Shown piece by piece: positions 36,670 to 47,841 of a DNA stretch of 49,053 nt. The stretch is taken from NCBI GenBank assembly GCA_016712275.1, contig JADJRI010000031.1, positions 1 to 49,053 of the forward strand, in the 5' to 3' direction. This DNA is from Planctomycetota bacterium (lineage in GTDB: Bacteria > Planctomycetota > Phycisphaerae > UBA1845 > UTPLA1). The translations under genes were made by a program, and so were the position numbers. The notes beneath the pieces were generated by a model, which ran no database searches, was not told the origin of the DNA, and worked only from the letters and a program-made list of their open reading frames with translations. The stretch's first letter is position 1. The number at the start of each line of letters is the position of its first letter.

Positions 36670-39600
36670 TTATTGCGCGGATTTTCCAACCTCTTCGAGC
36701 GCCGTTGCAATCTTTTTCGGCAATTCGTCACGCCGATCTTGGGATTCACACAGTCTGGAGGCCGCTTCAAGCATGGCTTGCGCGTCTTCGAGCTTTCCTT
36801 GCTGCTTGTAAAGGACGCCCAAGTGGTAGCGGACATCGGCACTCTTCAATTTGTCCGGAACGCGATCGCCTTCGATGTCGATCGCCCGAAGCAGCGTGCC
36901 CGCCGCTTCTCCGTACTGCTTGTTCAGGAAGAGCGTCCAGCCATACGTATCGAGGACGTTGGTATCGGATGGCTGAAGTTCGGCGGCCTTTTTTGCATAA
37001 GGCAGGGCCTCGGCCGGGAGCTGCATCCGCTCGCCCAGCACATAGCCCAGGTTATTGAGCCGCCATCGGCTGGTCCGGATTCAGCTTCAGGACTTTCCGT
37101 ACTTTTTTGGCTTCGTCGTGCCCGTTTTCAGAGGACAATAGCATGCCGCGGGCCAATCGCAAAAATGATGTCGCTGTCGCCGGAGGCGCGCTCGGCAATT
37201 TGATTGCAAACCTCCATGGCTTTTTCGGATTGATCATTGATCTTGAGCAAGTGGACGAGCGCCTGCAGTTTGCTGACGTTGTCGGGATCGGCCTCACTTT
37301 CCTCCTGGGCGCGCTTCAGTGCGGCGGCCGGCCCGAGCGTCTCGACGACATCGCGGATGACGCGGGCGTAGACCTGAAAATTTCCACCGGTGGCCGCGAG
37401 GGCGCGGTCGAAGCTCTCGAAGCACTTTTCCTGCATTTTTAGCTGGGCACAGGCCCACGCGAGTGTCGAGAGGGCTTCGGGCATTCGATCAAGCAGGGGC
37501 CGTCGACAGTTTTTCCGTGCTGAACTGAAGAATCTTCTGAGGTTTTGCCGGCGAGTCGATAGGCATTGAACAAGGCGCGGACCTGTTCGGGCTGATAATT
37601 GGCGATTTCAGCCGCCTTTTCATATCCGACAATGGCCTTGTCCCAGTCCTGAGCCAACTCTCCGAGTTTCCCCAAGAGCGTCGGCCATCGCGGGTCGCGC
37701 GGGAAGCGTCCTTGAAAGCGATAAATGAGGTTCTCGGCATCGGCGAACCGAGGCGGTCTGACGCGCGTGTAGGTATCGACGAGGCTTTCCGCGACCGCAA
37801 CCTGATCCGGATTCGACGTGAGGATCAACTTCAATTCAGTGATGGCTTCTTCACTTCGGCCCGCCTCGATCAGGGCATCGGCCAGTGCAATACGATGCTG
37901 ATATCCAAAGGCGTCGGGCCGATAGGTTTTGGCCCTTTTGAGGTCTTCGATGGCCAACTCCCACCTCCCTCGCAGAAGATAAAGCTGTCCCCGCTGCCAC
38001 AGTGCCACCGCGTTGTCGGGGTCCTTGGCCAGATGGGCGTCGAGCGCCGTCTTGGCTTTTTCGATGTCGCCCCGGACGCGGTGATAGGCGCCGAGGAAAA
38101 TCAGGCCCTGCGGGTCGTCGGGGTATCGTTCGATGAAAGAGTCGATGTTGGTCTTGGCCTGTTCGAAGTCGCTCATGTTCAACAGGATGGCGATTTCCCG
38201 CGTCTTGAATTCCTGTTCCTTCGCGGGATCGTCCTTGCGCGCCAGCTCGATTAGTTTGCGATATTGCTCGAGCGCTTCCTTGAACTTGTTCGATCGTGCA
38301 TAGAAATCCGCGACATACGTGAGGATGCGGATCGACGGATCCAGGAATGCGGCCTGCCGATAGTGCCGGTCTGCTGTCGCCAGAACCTTTTGTTGCTCGT
38401 AGAAGCGGCCCATTGAGACGGCGATGAGCGCCTGCTTCGATTTGTCCGTCTCTGCGTCGAAAACCGACTTCAGCAGCCTTTCTCCTTCGGCCGGACGGTT
38501 CACCGCTTCCGATCCATAAAAGTCCGCGAATTCGACCGCCACGCCAAGATCATTCTTTGATGCCGCCAGCGCGCTTTTGGAATGCGTCGGTGGCACTGTC
38601 ATACTTGGCCACCTTGGGGTCGGCATACAACCGGGCCAGGCGAAGGAGGTTGTCGGCATCATCAGGGTTCGTTTTCAGAAGGCCTTCGCGATAAGCGATT
38701 CCGGTAATGGGGTCATCCTTTTCCTTGTAGTATCGCTGCCGCGATTTGAGCCATTCATCATCGGCGAGGAGGCGCGATGCATCAGCAAGGTGCTTGCGCT
38801 CGGCGGTCTCATCGCCTTCGTTTTGGGCGATGCGGGCGAGAAACAGACTGGCGTGGCCATTGTTGGGGTTGATGGACAGCGCTCGAACGAGCGTGGTTTT
38901 TGCTTCTTCAGTTCGGCCCGCGTCGAGGTAGGCGCCGGCGAGATAAGTCCAACCCTGAGAGATGTTTGGGAAGGCGTCGAGGCCGGCCCGCATGAGATCG
39001 ACGGCCTGATCGGTCAATTTTCGGGCTTCTTCGGCATTGCCACCGGCGCGGGCTTCGGCAGCTTTGGCGAGCACGAGTCGGCCTTCAGCGATCTTCCCTT
39101 GGGTGCCGTCAGTATTCAACTCGCCGATGCGCTTCGCATATTTTGAAGCGCGATCCCAATCTTTTTTGCGGATGGACAAAGTGAATTGCCCCTCCACGAC
39201 GGCCGGGGCCTCGGGCTTGATTCGCTCGGCGCTATCGAGCGACTGAATGGCCTTGTCGATTTCGCCGCGGCGCTCATAGAAGCCGCAAAGCGCGGTATTG
39301 CGCGTGTACTCATCCGGCTCTTCGTTGATGAATTGCAGTAATTGTGCATCGCGTTCCTCGGGTGACGCGTCGCCGGTGAATGCGAGGCGAAACTGCTTGA
39401 ATCGGCGGTTGTCCGGATGCTGGGCGATCAGTGCCTCGACGTATTCTCTTGCCTCTTCGCGTCGATTCGACTCTTCAAGCAACTGCAGCTTGGTTCTTAT
39501 GGCTGCTTCGTTCGAGGGGGCGGATGCCAGGACGGCCTCCAGTTTCGTTTCTGCCTCGCCGAATTTGCCTTCCCAAATAAGGATTTGTGCGGATCGGACT

Positions 39601-41285
39601 TCGTCCTCCGGTGCGCCTTCCCCGAGCAACTGGCTTTCGCGATCTGCCAAGTCGAACTGTTTGAGCTGGCGATAGGCTTCAATCCGCAATGCGACGGCCG
39701 CCCGGTTGGTCTGCAGCTCCTCCCGGACGCTTGCGGGCTCATTGGGCTTGAGATAGACGAGGGCTTCGGTGGCTTGGTTGAGATTGAGCAGTACGCGGGC
39801 CATGCCGATGTATAGTGCCGGATCTCCGGCATTAAGCGGCAGTAGTTTTTGAAGAATGTCGCGGGCGATTCCCCACTGGCCCTGGCGCGTGTACAAATCC
39901 GCGCTGAGGCGGAGCACCGCCGAATTGTTCGCTCCTTCGGGCAGGCTTCTGGCGGCATCGGCCTCGCGTGTTGCGGAAATCAAATCTCCACGGGCCGAGT
40001 AGAGATGGCCCATGGCAAAGCGAACTTCGAGCGATTCGGGCGGCCGTTCTTCCTTCAGTCGCTCGGCCAGTTTTTCGGCACGGGCGAGCGCTTGTTCGCG
40101 TTGTGATTCATCGGCGGCATCACGCGCATCGGAGATGTCCATCAGAAATAGCTCTTCGATGAGCTGCACGCGAGCCCGATTGTTGGCGAGTTTTCGGTAG
40201 TGCTTGCTTCGCTCGATCTTTTCAAGGCCCTCTTGATACAGGGCGCGGAATTCGGCCAGCCTGGCGGCCTTTCCTTCTTCACTCGTTTCCTTGTCTGCCT
40301 GGATTTTGTACAAGGCGCCCAGCGCAAAATATGGCGGGACCGCGGTGGGGTCGGCATCATGCGCGCTCTTCAACAGGCGCTCGGCTTCGTCGAGATCGGC
40401 CTCGATTGGCACGCGAAACGCGCCGGTGAGCAAACGGCCGAGCATGAGGCGGGCATCCGTGCGATCAGTCTCGCTCTTGGCAAGTTCGCGCAGGAGCCTG
40501 GAACCCTCATCAACATCGCCATCAACGAGCAAGCACCTTGCTTTTAGTTCCTTCAGTTTGGCTATTTTCGCGTCATCTTCCGGAACATTACATTTGTCGA
40601 TGGCCGCAGAGATCAGGCCGATCCGTTCCTTGCGAAGGGCTGCGGCTTCGTCGGTGAGTTGGTCGGCCTCTTTTTCCAATGCCTGTCGCGACATTTGTTC
40701 GGCGCGGAGCGTGACGACATCGATGTTGGTCGGATCCAATTCGAGCGACCGTTTGAGGGCGGCGACGCCCTTTTCCTCGTAGGAGGCGTCTTCCTTGCGA
40801 AGCTCGAGATAGGCCTTGCCTATCGCGTATTGTACCTTCGCCGATTCGGCGAATTCCGGCATTTCGACCATGGTTCGCGCGTTGGCCAGCACATCGTTCC
40901 ACTGATTGACATTGTTGATAAATGGGGCAATTTCAAATTCGAGATCGAGCTCGGTTTCGAGCGCGCCCTTGTGCTGGGCGTCGCGCACCTTGGCAAACTG
41001 GATGAAATCGCGTGCCCGCTTGATGTCACCCAGTTCGATGGCGCACCGTGCGGCTTTGACCAGATAGTCCGGGTTTTTGTTGGAATCCTTCAGATAGGCG
41101 CGGTTGTAGGCCTGAAGCGCCTTGTCGTGGTCGCCCTCCGCCATGTACTTGTCGCCATCCGCGACATATTTTGACGGATCCTGGATGTTCAGATTTTGAA
41201 GCAGGACGAATCCGGTCACCGTCATGAGAACCATGATGGAGACCACGAGAATGCCGACGAGTTTTTTATTGAGTTTTTGTGCCAT
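36670..41285 (-). CDS. very long membrane-anchored TPR protein, with about five frameshifts
   Basis: ATG 41285 (GAAGG seven bases upstream) opens MAQKLNKKLVGILVVSIMVL, one membrane segment, then tetratricopeptide repeats (for example YMAEGDHDKALQAYNRAYLK). The 911-residue frame breaks near 38573, and the protein continues as ALAASKNDLGVAVEFADFYG. Further breaks are near 37545 (AAAA run), 37498 (CCCC run), 37152 and 37062, finally reading RLNNLGYVLGERMQLPAEAL and ending LPKKIATALEEVGKSAQ. Rejoined it has about 1,535 residues, almost all TPR helices in the periplasm. Its place beside exosortase and EpsI matches the PrsT-type TPR proteins of exosortase loci (about 930 residues), but it is much longer. 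A scaffold role in polysaccharide assembly is inferred. Confidence 0.88.
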
Positions 41286-41344
41286 GACATTGCCTTCGAA
41301 GAAAACCGATTACCTTTAATTCCCTCAATGGTCTGGAGTCTGTG

Positions 41345-42091
41345 TCAGGGGGCCGCTGCCGCCTTCAAGCCGCCCCGCTCGGAGCCGCGCGGCGGCCAGT
41401 GGGACTTCATCAGTTCGGGCAGCACCTTGTCGAACAACTGTCGAGCTTTTTCATCCAGACGCGGCTCGTTTTTTTCAAGGGCATCCTGAAACGCGATCTC
41501 CACTTTTGAATAATAGAGATGCGTGTCCAGCCGGTTTGCCATGTGCAAGCGCACGATGTTGCGGTCCGAGCAGAACTTACCATTAACACATATAGTGTAA
41601 TAGACGTAGTTACGTTTGACCATTTCTCCCGCCGGATAGAACGCCAGCCGCCGAACGGCGATATCCTCATTCAATTCATCTGATCGAAGCGTCATCTTTG
41701 TGTCCGAAGCGGGCGTAAAGTTGCCGCCCTGGTTCCAGCATTCTTCAGGCACATGGGGAACCTGGTCCTGAACATCCGTGTAATAGGTCACGGACACGGT
41801 GATCTCGCGGCCCTGTTGGCGCCCCTTGCCGGGTTCGCGCAAGACCCAATTGATGTATTCGGTTGTGCCCAATTCCTGCAGCATTTCATTCGAGAGCGGC
41901 GCCAATTCGACAACTTCGTATGGCGCGAGCGCTCCGCGATCGAGATCGTTCAGCGGCTTCAGGATCGGAATGGGCTTTTTGATGATATACAGCAATCCCA
42001 TCGCCTTTGCGACTTGAATGCCGATTGAAGCACCGAGCAAGACCAACATCCCCAGCGCGAAATGCAAATTGGCCTTCGCGGTTTGCTTCAT
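41345..42091 (-). CDS. exosortase-associated EpsI-type protein
   Basis: A 248-residue protein starting MKQTAKANLHFALGMLVLLG, with one N-terminal membrane segment and the rest periplasmic. The key family feature is the segment VTYYTDVQDQVPHVPEECWN (residues about 101-120), corresponding to the HSPExCx block of EpsI/DUF3485, and GEMVKRNYVYYTICVNGKF follows. EpsI proteins accompany exosortases in extracellular-polysaccharide loci, sometimes fused to them; their exact activity is unknown. Its ATG overlaps the exosortase stop by four bases (ATGA), so translation is probably coupled. Confidence 0.87.
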   Translation of the reverse strand: MKQTAKANLHFALGMLVLLGASIGIQVAKAMGLLYIIKKPIPILKPLNDLDRGALAPYEVVELAPLSNEMLQELGTTEYINWVLREPGKGRQQGREITVSVTYYTDVQDQVPHVPEECWNQGGNFTPASDTKMTLRSDELNEDIAVRRLAFYPAGEMVKRNYVYYTICVNGKFCSDRNIVRLHMANRLDTHLYYSKVEIAFQDALEKNEPRLDEKARQLFDKVLPELMKSHWPPRGSERGGLKAAAAP

Positions 42092-43092
42092 GCCGCATCT
42101 CCCGCTCGTTCGGTTGCATTGCCGCTGACTTCAGTGTCCTCCACGAAAACATGATCCAGAATCCAAATCATTCCCATGTATATTGAAAAACCAATGCCAA
42201 ACATGACCAAGCCCAGGATCGTGTGGGGCGTGCCGGTGGCCAGGTTGCCGCGGTCATACATTTGAAGGCTGCCGGTGATGATGACCCGTGCGATGTTGCA
42301 AAAGAGTGCCACGGGTACGACGCATGCCGCGAGCATCAGCCTGTGCCAGATGGGCCGCTGGGTCATATAAGCGACGGCAAGGCCGATGGCGACGAACGCC
42401 ATCAAGGATCGCATGCCGCTGCAGGCGCCGGCCACCGTAAACGTGCCGTCGCGGCCGTTTTCCATGTAGTAGGCGATATTGAAGCCCGCCCGCTCGATTT
42501 CGCGGACACCGGGAAACAGCGTCAGTATGTGCTTGGCAACAAGTGCGGCAAACTGCTGCAGGGGCTGCGTGATTTCCTTATACAGGCGGTCAGGCGGTGG
42601 AATCGCTAGAAACAAGAACGCCAAAGGAAACCAGGTGAGCTTCAGCGATTCCCAGCCGCGCATCAAGAGCACCAACCCCGCGATGACAAAAACAATCGTC
42701 AGTGGCTGGGGATATCCGACTTGCGTCATTACAGCCGACACATAGAGCGCGAGGGATGCAATGATCAGAGCGAGCCCCGCCAGCGAGCCTTCGTGCCGGT
42801 CATCCAGTAACTTTCTTCGGTTTTGATGTATAAGGTAAAGTGCGAAGACGGGAACCAGATAGCCGTGCGACCAGTCCGGCTGCTGCCAGACTTTTGACAT
42901 TCGCTTCAGGTGGTCGAGGTAAAACCAGCCCAGCACGCCGACAAGCGCCGCGATCTTTGCGATGCCGATGGGTCCGAGGTATTCAATCCAGCCGACATCC
43001 TTCGACCGTGGGGCGGACTCGGGACCGGCGGGGACGGATTCCGCGCTCGATTCGGAAAGTTGCGGCTGAGTCATTGTCGCGTCGGATTCCAC
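42088..43092 (-). CDS. exosortase (transmembrane transpeptidase-like sorting enzyme)
   Basis: About 334 residues with eight or so membrane helices; the start may be GTG 43092 or ATG 43074. The exosortase/archaeosortase catalytic triad is visible: Cys224 in VAGACSGMRSLMAF, Arg269 in CNIARVIITG and His290 in GTPHTILGLVMFGIGF. Exosortases recognise C-terminal PEP-CTERM-like tails and cut or transfer the protein at the membrane, and their loci usually include polysaccharide genes as here. No substrate with such a tail is encoded in the window. The subfamily cannot be assigned by eye, although a planctomycete-type exosortase is expected. Confidence 0.94.
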   Translation of the reverse strand: MESDATMTQPQLSESSAESVPAGPESAPRSKDVGWIEYLGPIGIAKIAALVGVLGWFYLDHLKRMSKVWQQPDWSHGYLVPVFALYLIHQNRRKLLDDRHEGSLAGLALIIASLALYVSAVMTQVGYPQPLTIVFVIAGLVLLMRGWESLKLTWFPLAFLFLAIPPPDRLYKEITQPLQQFAALVAKHILTLFPGVREIERAGFNIAYYMENGRDGTFTVAGACSGMRSLMAFVAIGLAVAYMTQRPIWHRLMLAACVVPVALFCNIARVIITGSLQMYDRGNLATGTPHTILGLVMFGIGFSIYMGMIWILDHVFVEDTEVSGNATERAGDAA

Positions 43093-43274
43093 CGGTTTGC
43101 CGTTTTCCCTTGTTCCGCAGAATTTCGATCCGTCGTTGATGCAAGTGGGATGACTCCGTTCATCTCGCTTGTTATTCCATTTGCTCGCGTTTTGAGAAAC
43201 AAGCCGTCAGCAGGCGCCGACGGCTGTTTCACGGTTTTCGATACTCTCAATGGCAGCGCGCTGTCATGGCTTCT

Positions 43275-44921
43275 CTAGAACGGCAGGCCGCGCTGTTGCC
43301 GTTCGATGTTGCGTCGCTGCTTGACCTGCTCTTTTGCTCCAAATGAATCGCTGTCGGCAAAGTTCCGGTCATACACAAAACCGAAACCATAGCTGAACCG
43401 GAAGGCGTTTCGCAGCACCGCCATGAACACGGAAATCGGCGAGGAGCCCACGTTCACGATGTCGTTCTGCCGCAAATAAAAGTCCGGTGCGGTTCCCGCG
43501 AAAATCGCATCCAGGTCGATCTGGATGAACTGCTCCTCGTCCTTGCCCACGCGGCGGATCAAATCCGCCCGCGATGGCCATGCCAGCGGCCCGAAGCCGC
43601 CGGCCGACGCAATCGCCTGCTTCACCGTGATACGGCGGCCGGTCAATTGATAAGCGCCGGGGCGAGCGAGATTGCCGTACATATAAAACTCGCCGATCTC
43701 ACCGATGGGCACGTCGATCAAGTCCGACGGCCGAATCACGATATTGTACCGGGGATCGCCCTCCCTTAAAGCCTTGGCGGGAATCTCCAAAACCCGCACG
43801 CTGGAGGCGAATGCGTTGGGGTCGAACGGATCGGATTCCTGGGCAGTGTCGAATGTGGTCGGCATTGAAAGCGGTGTTGCATTCTCGGGAAAGACAACAT
43901 CGCCGACCGGCTGCGCGGCATCACTGGCCTGCAATGTGGTTGGGCTCGCGCCGGGGTCGGCCAATTCCCATTCGCCGGTTTCCGGATTGTAGTAAGGCGC
44001 TTTGCCTTCCCCGGATTTACCTGGTCCGCCTTCCAGAATCTCGAGCTCGTTGACGCCCCGCGAAGTACCGGCAGGGGCCGTGGCCGTGGGTTGCTCGCCG
44101 GCGACGCCTGTCCGCGAAACATCGGACATCGTGAAGGAGATCGGTTGATGATTCATTTGATAAAGACTTGATTCCGGCGCGGGCATTTGCGAATCAGCCG
44201 GCGGGGCGTCGCTGATCGTATTCTGCGCGCCGTTTCGAATCACAATGACGGTTTCCGCCTGTGGCGGCAGCCCTCCCGCCGCGGCAAAGGCGTTCAATAG
44301 ACGAAAATTGGGGCGCGTGAGCGGATAGTTGCCGGGCTGCACGACGCCGCCGACAATCGAATATTGCTGCGATTCCGATCGAAGCAGTGTGACCTGCACA
44401 TCCGCATTTTCAAGAATTCCGCCATCGCGCAAACGGTCCTTGATTTCCAGCTCCAAATCTCGTGGTGAAAAACCCGCGACCTTGATGGGACCGACAACGG
44501 GAAAAGTCTCGAAGCCTCCAGCGCTGACCTGAAACTGTAGCTCGCTGGAAATGCCGGGGGCGACCAGTTCGAAAATGGTGGTGCGAATGAAATCGCCGGG
44601 GCCTATCTTGGGCTCAATGAAATAGGCCATCGTATCTTCTTCCGTCGGCTCTTCGGCATCCTGAATGCCCAGCGGTTCGTCGAGCACGCTGACACTGTCG
44701 CGAATTTCGATACGCACCTGCTTTTCGAAATTGCCGGTCTGTGAAGGATCCAAGAGGCCGTTCTTGAGCCAGTTGGCACTTGCCGGCTGCTGGCTGCATC
44801 CATGCATCGAGATGGATGCGGCAAAAAGCAATCCGACTGAAAACAGCGGAATCCGAACGGGCTGGGTTGAAAGCGATCTGGACACGGCAAGCACTCCCTG
44901 AATTGGCGTAGCCTGAAACAT
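43275..44921 (-). CDS. polysaccharide export lipoprotein (Wza-like, SLBB)
   Basis: Up to 548 residues. The lipobox SMHGC falls at about residue 42 from ATG 44921, or residue 30 from the GTG at 44885, which has GGGAG eight bases upstream and gives a more usual signal length. A Poly_export domain is seen at about 100-190 (FIEPKIGPGDFIRTTIFELV), followed by SLBB-type segments YSIVGGVVQPGNYPLTRPNF and FYMYGNLARPGAYQLTGRRI. A long Pro/Ala/Thr-rich insert of about 170 residues separates the two SLBB repeats, which is more than in E. coli Wza. It presumably forms the outer-membrane channel with the Wzc-like kinase. First gene of the minus-strand locus. Confidence 0.93.
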   Translation of the reverse strand: MFQATPIQGVLAVSRSLSTQPVRIPLFSVGLLFAASISMHGCSQQPASANWLKNGLLDPSQTGNFEKQVRIEIRDSVSVLDEPLGIQDAEEPTEEDTMAYFIEPKIGPGDFIRTTIFELVAPGISSELQFQVSAGGFETFPVVGPIKVAGFSPRDLELEIKDRLRDGGILENADVQVTLLRSESQQYSIVGGVVQPGNYPLTRPNFRLLNAFAAAGGLPPQAETVIVIRNGAQNTISDAPPADSQMPAPESSLYQMNHQPISFTMSDVSRTGVAGEQPTATAPAGTSRGVNELEILEGGPGKSGEGKAPYYNPETGEWELADPGASPTTLQASDAAQPVGDVVFPENATPLSMPTTFDTAQESDPFDPNAFASSVRVLEIPAKALREGDPRYNIVIRPSDLIDVPIGEIGEFYMYGNLARPGAYQLTGRRITVKQAIASAGGFGPLAWPSRADLIRRVGKDEEQFIQIDLDAIFAGTAPDFYLRQNDIVNVGSSPISVFMAVLRNAFRFSYGFGFVYDRNFADSDSFGAKEQVKQRRNIERQQRGLPF

Positions 44922-45346
44922 GAGACTTTCCAGATCGCTCTTATCGACACCTGTTCATTTTTTCAAAGTGAAAATGGCGATGCAACTGCTTGTTTTGTAA
45001 GACGTTGCAACGCAGCAGGTTCGGCACGAACAACGGCGGTATTCGCCGTTGGTACCGATAACGCGCGCGGGTCGCAGGTTCTTGCATTGGCAGTCGGGAA
45101 GCGTGAACGAATTCTGCGACACCAAGTTAAGAGAATACCTCTTTCATTCGCGCAAAACCTGCGCGTTCCATGATGTCCATACGATGACTCGACACACTGG
45201 TTCGCGGGCGGCGCGCCCTTTTTTGAATCAAGAGCGGATTGCAGAAGCAAAAGGCTCGTGTCGGCCTTTATGCGGCGGGCAGATGAGACCGATACGACCA
45301 TTGGTTCGTTTGGTAACGACAGGCTGCGTGTGTCGAGGTCTCAATC
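44922..45346. other. divergent promoter region of the exopolysaccharide locus
   Basis: About 425 bases between the Wza-like gene (minus) and the NeuD-type gene (plus). It must hold promoters for both directions, but I could not identify a convincing sigma-70 or sigma-54 site. No strong hairpin is visible. Confidence 0.5.
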
Positions 45347-46109
45347 ATGGAAACAATCATCCTCGGTGCCGGCGGACATGGTCGCGTCGTCCTTGATATT
45401 CTCCTGGCCGGCGATCAATACAAGCCTGTCGCGTTTATTGATAACAATCCTTCGTTGCACGGTCGCCGGGTTGACGGCCTTCCGGTTCTGGGAGATGTCA
45501 GCCAATTGCTCGATCTGCGCAAAAGGAATATCCGCAAGGCCATTGTGGCCATCGGCGACAATGGCGCGCGGCGCGGCGCGGGGGTGGTGCTGGAGCGCGC
45601 CGGGTTCGATGTGATCAGTGCGATTCATCCCTCGGCCAGACTGGCGGGAAGCGCATCAATCGGCAAGGGCGCGGTGGTGGCGGCCGGCGCGCTGGTTTGC
45701 GCTCATGCACAGATCGGCGACTATGTCATTCTAAATACGGGCTGCATTGTCGATCATGAATCGATGATCGGCACCTCGGCCCATATTTGCCCCGGCGTGA
45801 AGCTGGCGGGGCATGTGACTGTGGAAAGCGGCGCGTTTGTGGGAATCAGCGACGGTGATTCAGGGAGTTCGCATCGGATTCGACGCGATTGTGGGCGCCG
45901 GGGCCGTGGTCATACGAGATGTCGATCCGATGACATCCGTGGTTGGCGTACCGGCGCGGGTGATCAAGAATTCGCCATCGGCCGATGAATTTGCTTCGTT
46001 AATGATGCCGAGCGGGGTTTCGGCGACGGACAGCGATTTCCGCGATCCGATGTCGGTGCCGCCGCAGCGGCCGCAACGACGGGCCCCTTCCAAGGCGGGT
46101 GCGGATTAG
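45347..46109 (+). CDS. NeuD/PglD-type sugar O- or N-acyltransferase, with one frameshift
   Basis: The N-terminus METIILGAGGHGRVVLDILL is the NAD-like Rossmann start typical of NeuD/PglD proteins, followed by left-handed beta-helix hexapeptide repeats: ASIGKGAVVAAGALVCAHAQ, IGDYVILNTGCIVDHESMIG, HICPGVKLAGHVTVESGAFV. Near 45850 the frame changes to ATVIQGVRIGFDAIVGAGAV and VVGVPARVIKNSPS, the expected end of the helix. One missing base rejoins them to about 254 residues. Such enzymes acetylate amino- or hydroxy-sugars used in surface glycans. It is divergent from the Wza-like gene, and its stop overlaps the convergent membrane-protein stop by three bases. Confidence 0.88.
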
Positions 46110-47841
46110 CGCAGCGGCGGCGGCATCCACCGCTCGGGATGTCCTTCGACGCCGCACATGAAGAATCGATAGCGATCGGATTCCAGTGAATCCTCAAAGC
46201 GAATTTCGGCTTCGATCACGCGGCCTCCTTCCAGCTTCGTAATTGTCGCGGTCATTTCTCGTGCCTTGAGTGTGTCGCCTTCGCGCCTCGGCCTGCTGCT
46301 TGTCATGCTCATTTTTCCGAGAAAGCCATCGAAGAATTGCTCGCCCTCTTTCGCGCGTAGGCGCAGGGTGCGATCGTCGATACGCGTGACGATCGGGTCT
46401 TCCAGATCGGAGAGAAACGCGGCGCAGACATCGTGCCGCCCCACCAGCGCATCAAACCGCGGCTGCACGAAGAGCACGTTTGAGTCGAATGTCGAATTGA
46501 GAAAGAAAATGCAGTCGCCGGATGCTAATTCCCGATCGAATTTGGCCCTGGCGACCTGCAGGGCCTCGACGCCCTTTCGCTCCACGGCATGCATGATCTG
46601 GCATGCGATGACCACGCAGACGGGATGAAACACGATGAACAGCGCCAACGCCCATTTCGCGAGGGGCGCGGGCTCATTGCCTTTTTCCCGCGTGATCCAC
46701 GCGCCGGCCAGGAATGCAAACCCGATGCTCGGCAGCATCATCACCCGATCATCCGGCACCGTGCAGACCAGCAGCGGCGTGAACATTAGCGTCCACAGGG
46801 CCATCGCCGCGATACCCTCCCGCCTGCGGTGCCGCTTGTATGTCATCCATGCCAAGCCCAGCAGCAGGATCGCTCCGACTGCGCAAAAGGCCAGCAAGGC
46901 CGGGCGGCCGCGATCGCGCAGGTAGAACAGGAACGGATTGACGGGAATGACGAGGGATGTCAGCAGCGCGATCGCCCGCGTCGGCAGTTCTTTCAGATAG
47001 CCGATCGGATCCTGCCCCGGATTGAGCATGATGGCTGCATTGGACCCGTAGCCCGCGCGCAAATAGAAGGCCAGCCACGCCAATCCGATGGTTAACAACA
47101 CACCGGTTGCGATTGCCGCCCGTCGAAGTCGTCTCGGGTGTTCAGTATCGACCTCGACATCGCGACGGCGAAAAAACTCAAAGAGCAGCGGCGCAACGGC
47201 CACGGGGAGGCAGGACTCCTTGGTTCCCAGCGCGAGCATATAACACACAATCGCGGCGCCGAGCGGCGCGAGTCGGCCGGTCGCCACATACTTCATTCCG
47301 CCCAGGCAAATCAATGCCACCAGGACCAGGGACAAGGGGTCGCCCTGTGCGGAAATAAAGATCACTGGAATCGTATGGGCCGTGAAGAGGGCGAAAGAGA
47401 GCGCCCCCCACCGCGCCAGCCGTTCATCGCTTGTCAGCCGCCGAAACACCTTCAGGACCAGTGCCACGCCTGCGGCATATAGCAACAGATTGGCGATGCG
47501 ATAACCCGCCGGGTTTCTGCCGAAGAGCTTGAATTCCAAATAGAGCAGCCGCTCCGCCACCGGCCGCCAATGGCGGTAGCGAACATCGTCGGCCAGCCAC
47601 CACGGATATTCGCCGGTCATACGCGCGGCGCGGTTACCTTCGGGATCGGTGAGGAATTGATAGAGCGGGGTCCATGGCCTTTCGCCGGATTCGTATTCTT
47701 CAATGATCTGGAAATGCCTGTAATCGTCGAGCACGAAGCCCCACGGAGCGTGCGGATATAGAGCAACGCGACGATGGTTGCGAGTAATAGGCCCGGCCGG
47801 CGGTTGGTTTCGAACCACTGGACGGGACGGTGCAGGATCAA
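46106..47841 (-). CDS. polytopic membrane protein, possible GT-C glycosyltransferase, with one frameshift
   Basis: The 5' end seems to be TTG 47841, overlapping the gyrB stop: LILHRPVQWFETNRRPGLLL followed by a membrane helix ATIVALLYIRTL. The frame breaks near 47748, and continues as PWGFVLDDYRHFQI, an acidic pair after the first helix that resembles the DD site of GT-C enzymes. Eight or nine further hydrophobic segments follow (for example ANLLLYAAGVALVLKVF and LGLAWMTY), then a soluble C-terminal ~150 residues with IFFLNSTFDSNVLFVQPRFD. Rejoined length is about 577 residues. GT-C enzymes transfer sugar from a polyprenyl carrier in the periplasm; that function is inferred, not shown. Confidence 0.68.

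Noticed and set aside
44922..45346. Sigma-54 promoter for the exopolysaccharide locus
   Set aside because: TGGCA and CGGCAC-like pieces occur, but none has a correctly spaced TTGC partner.
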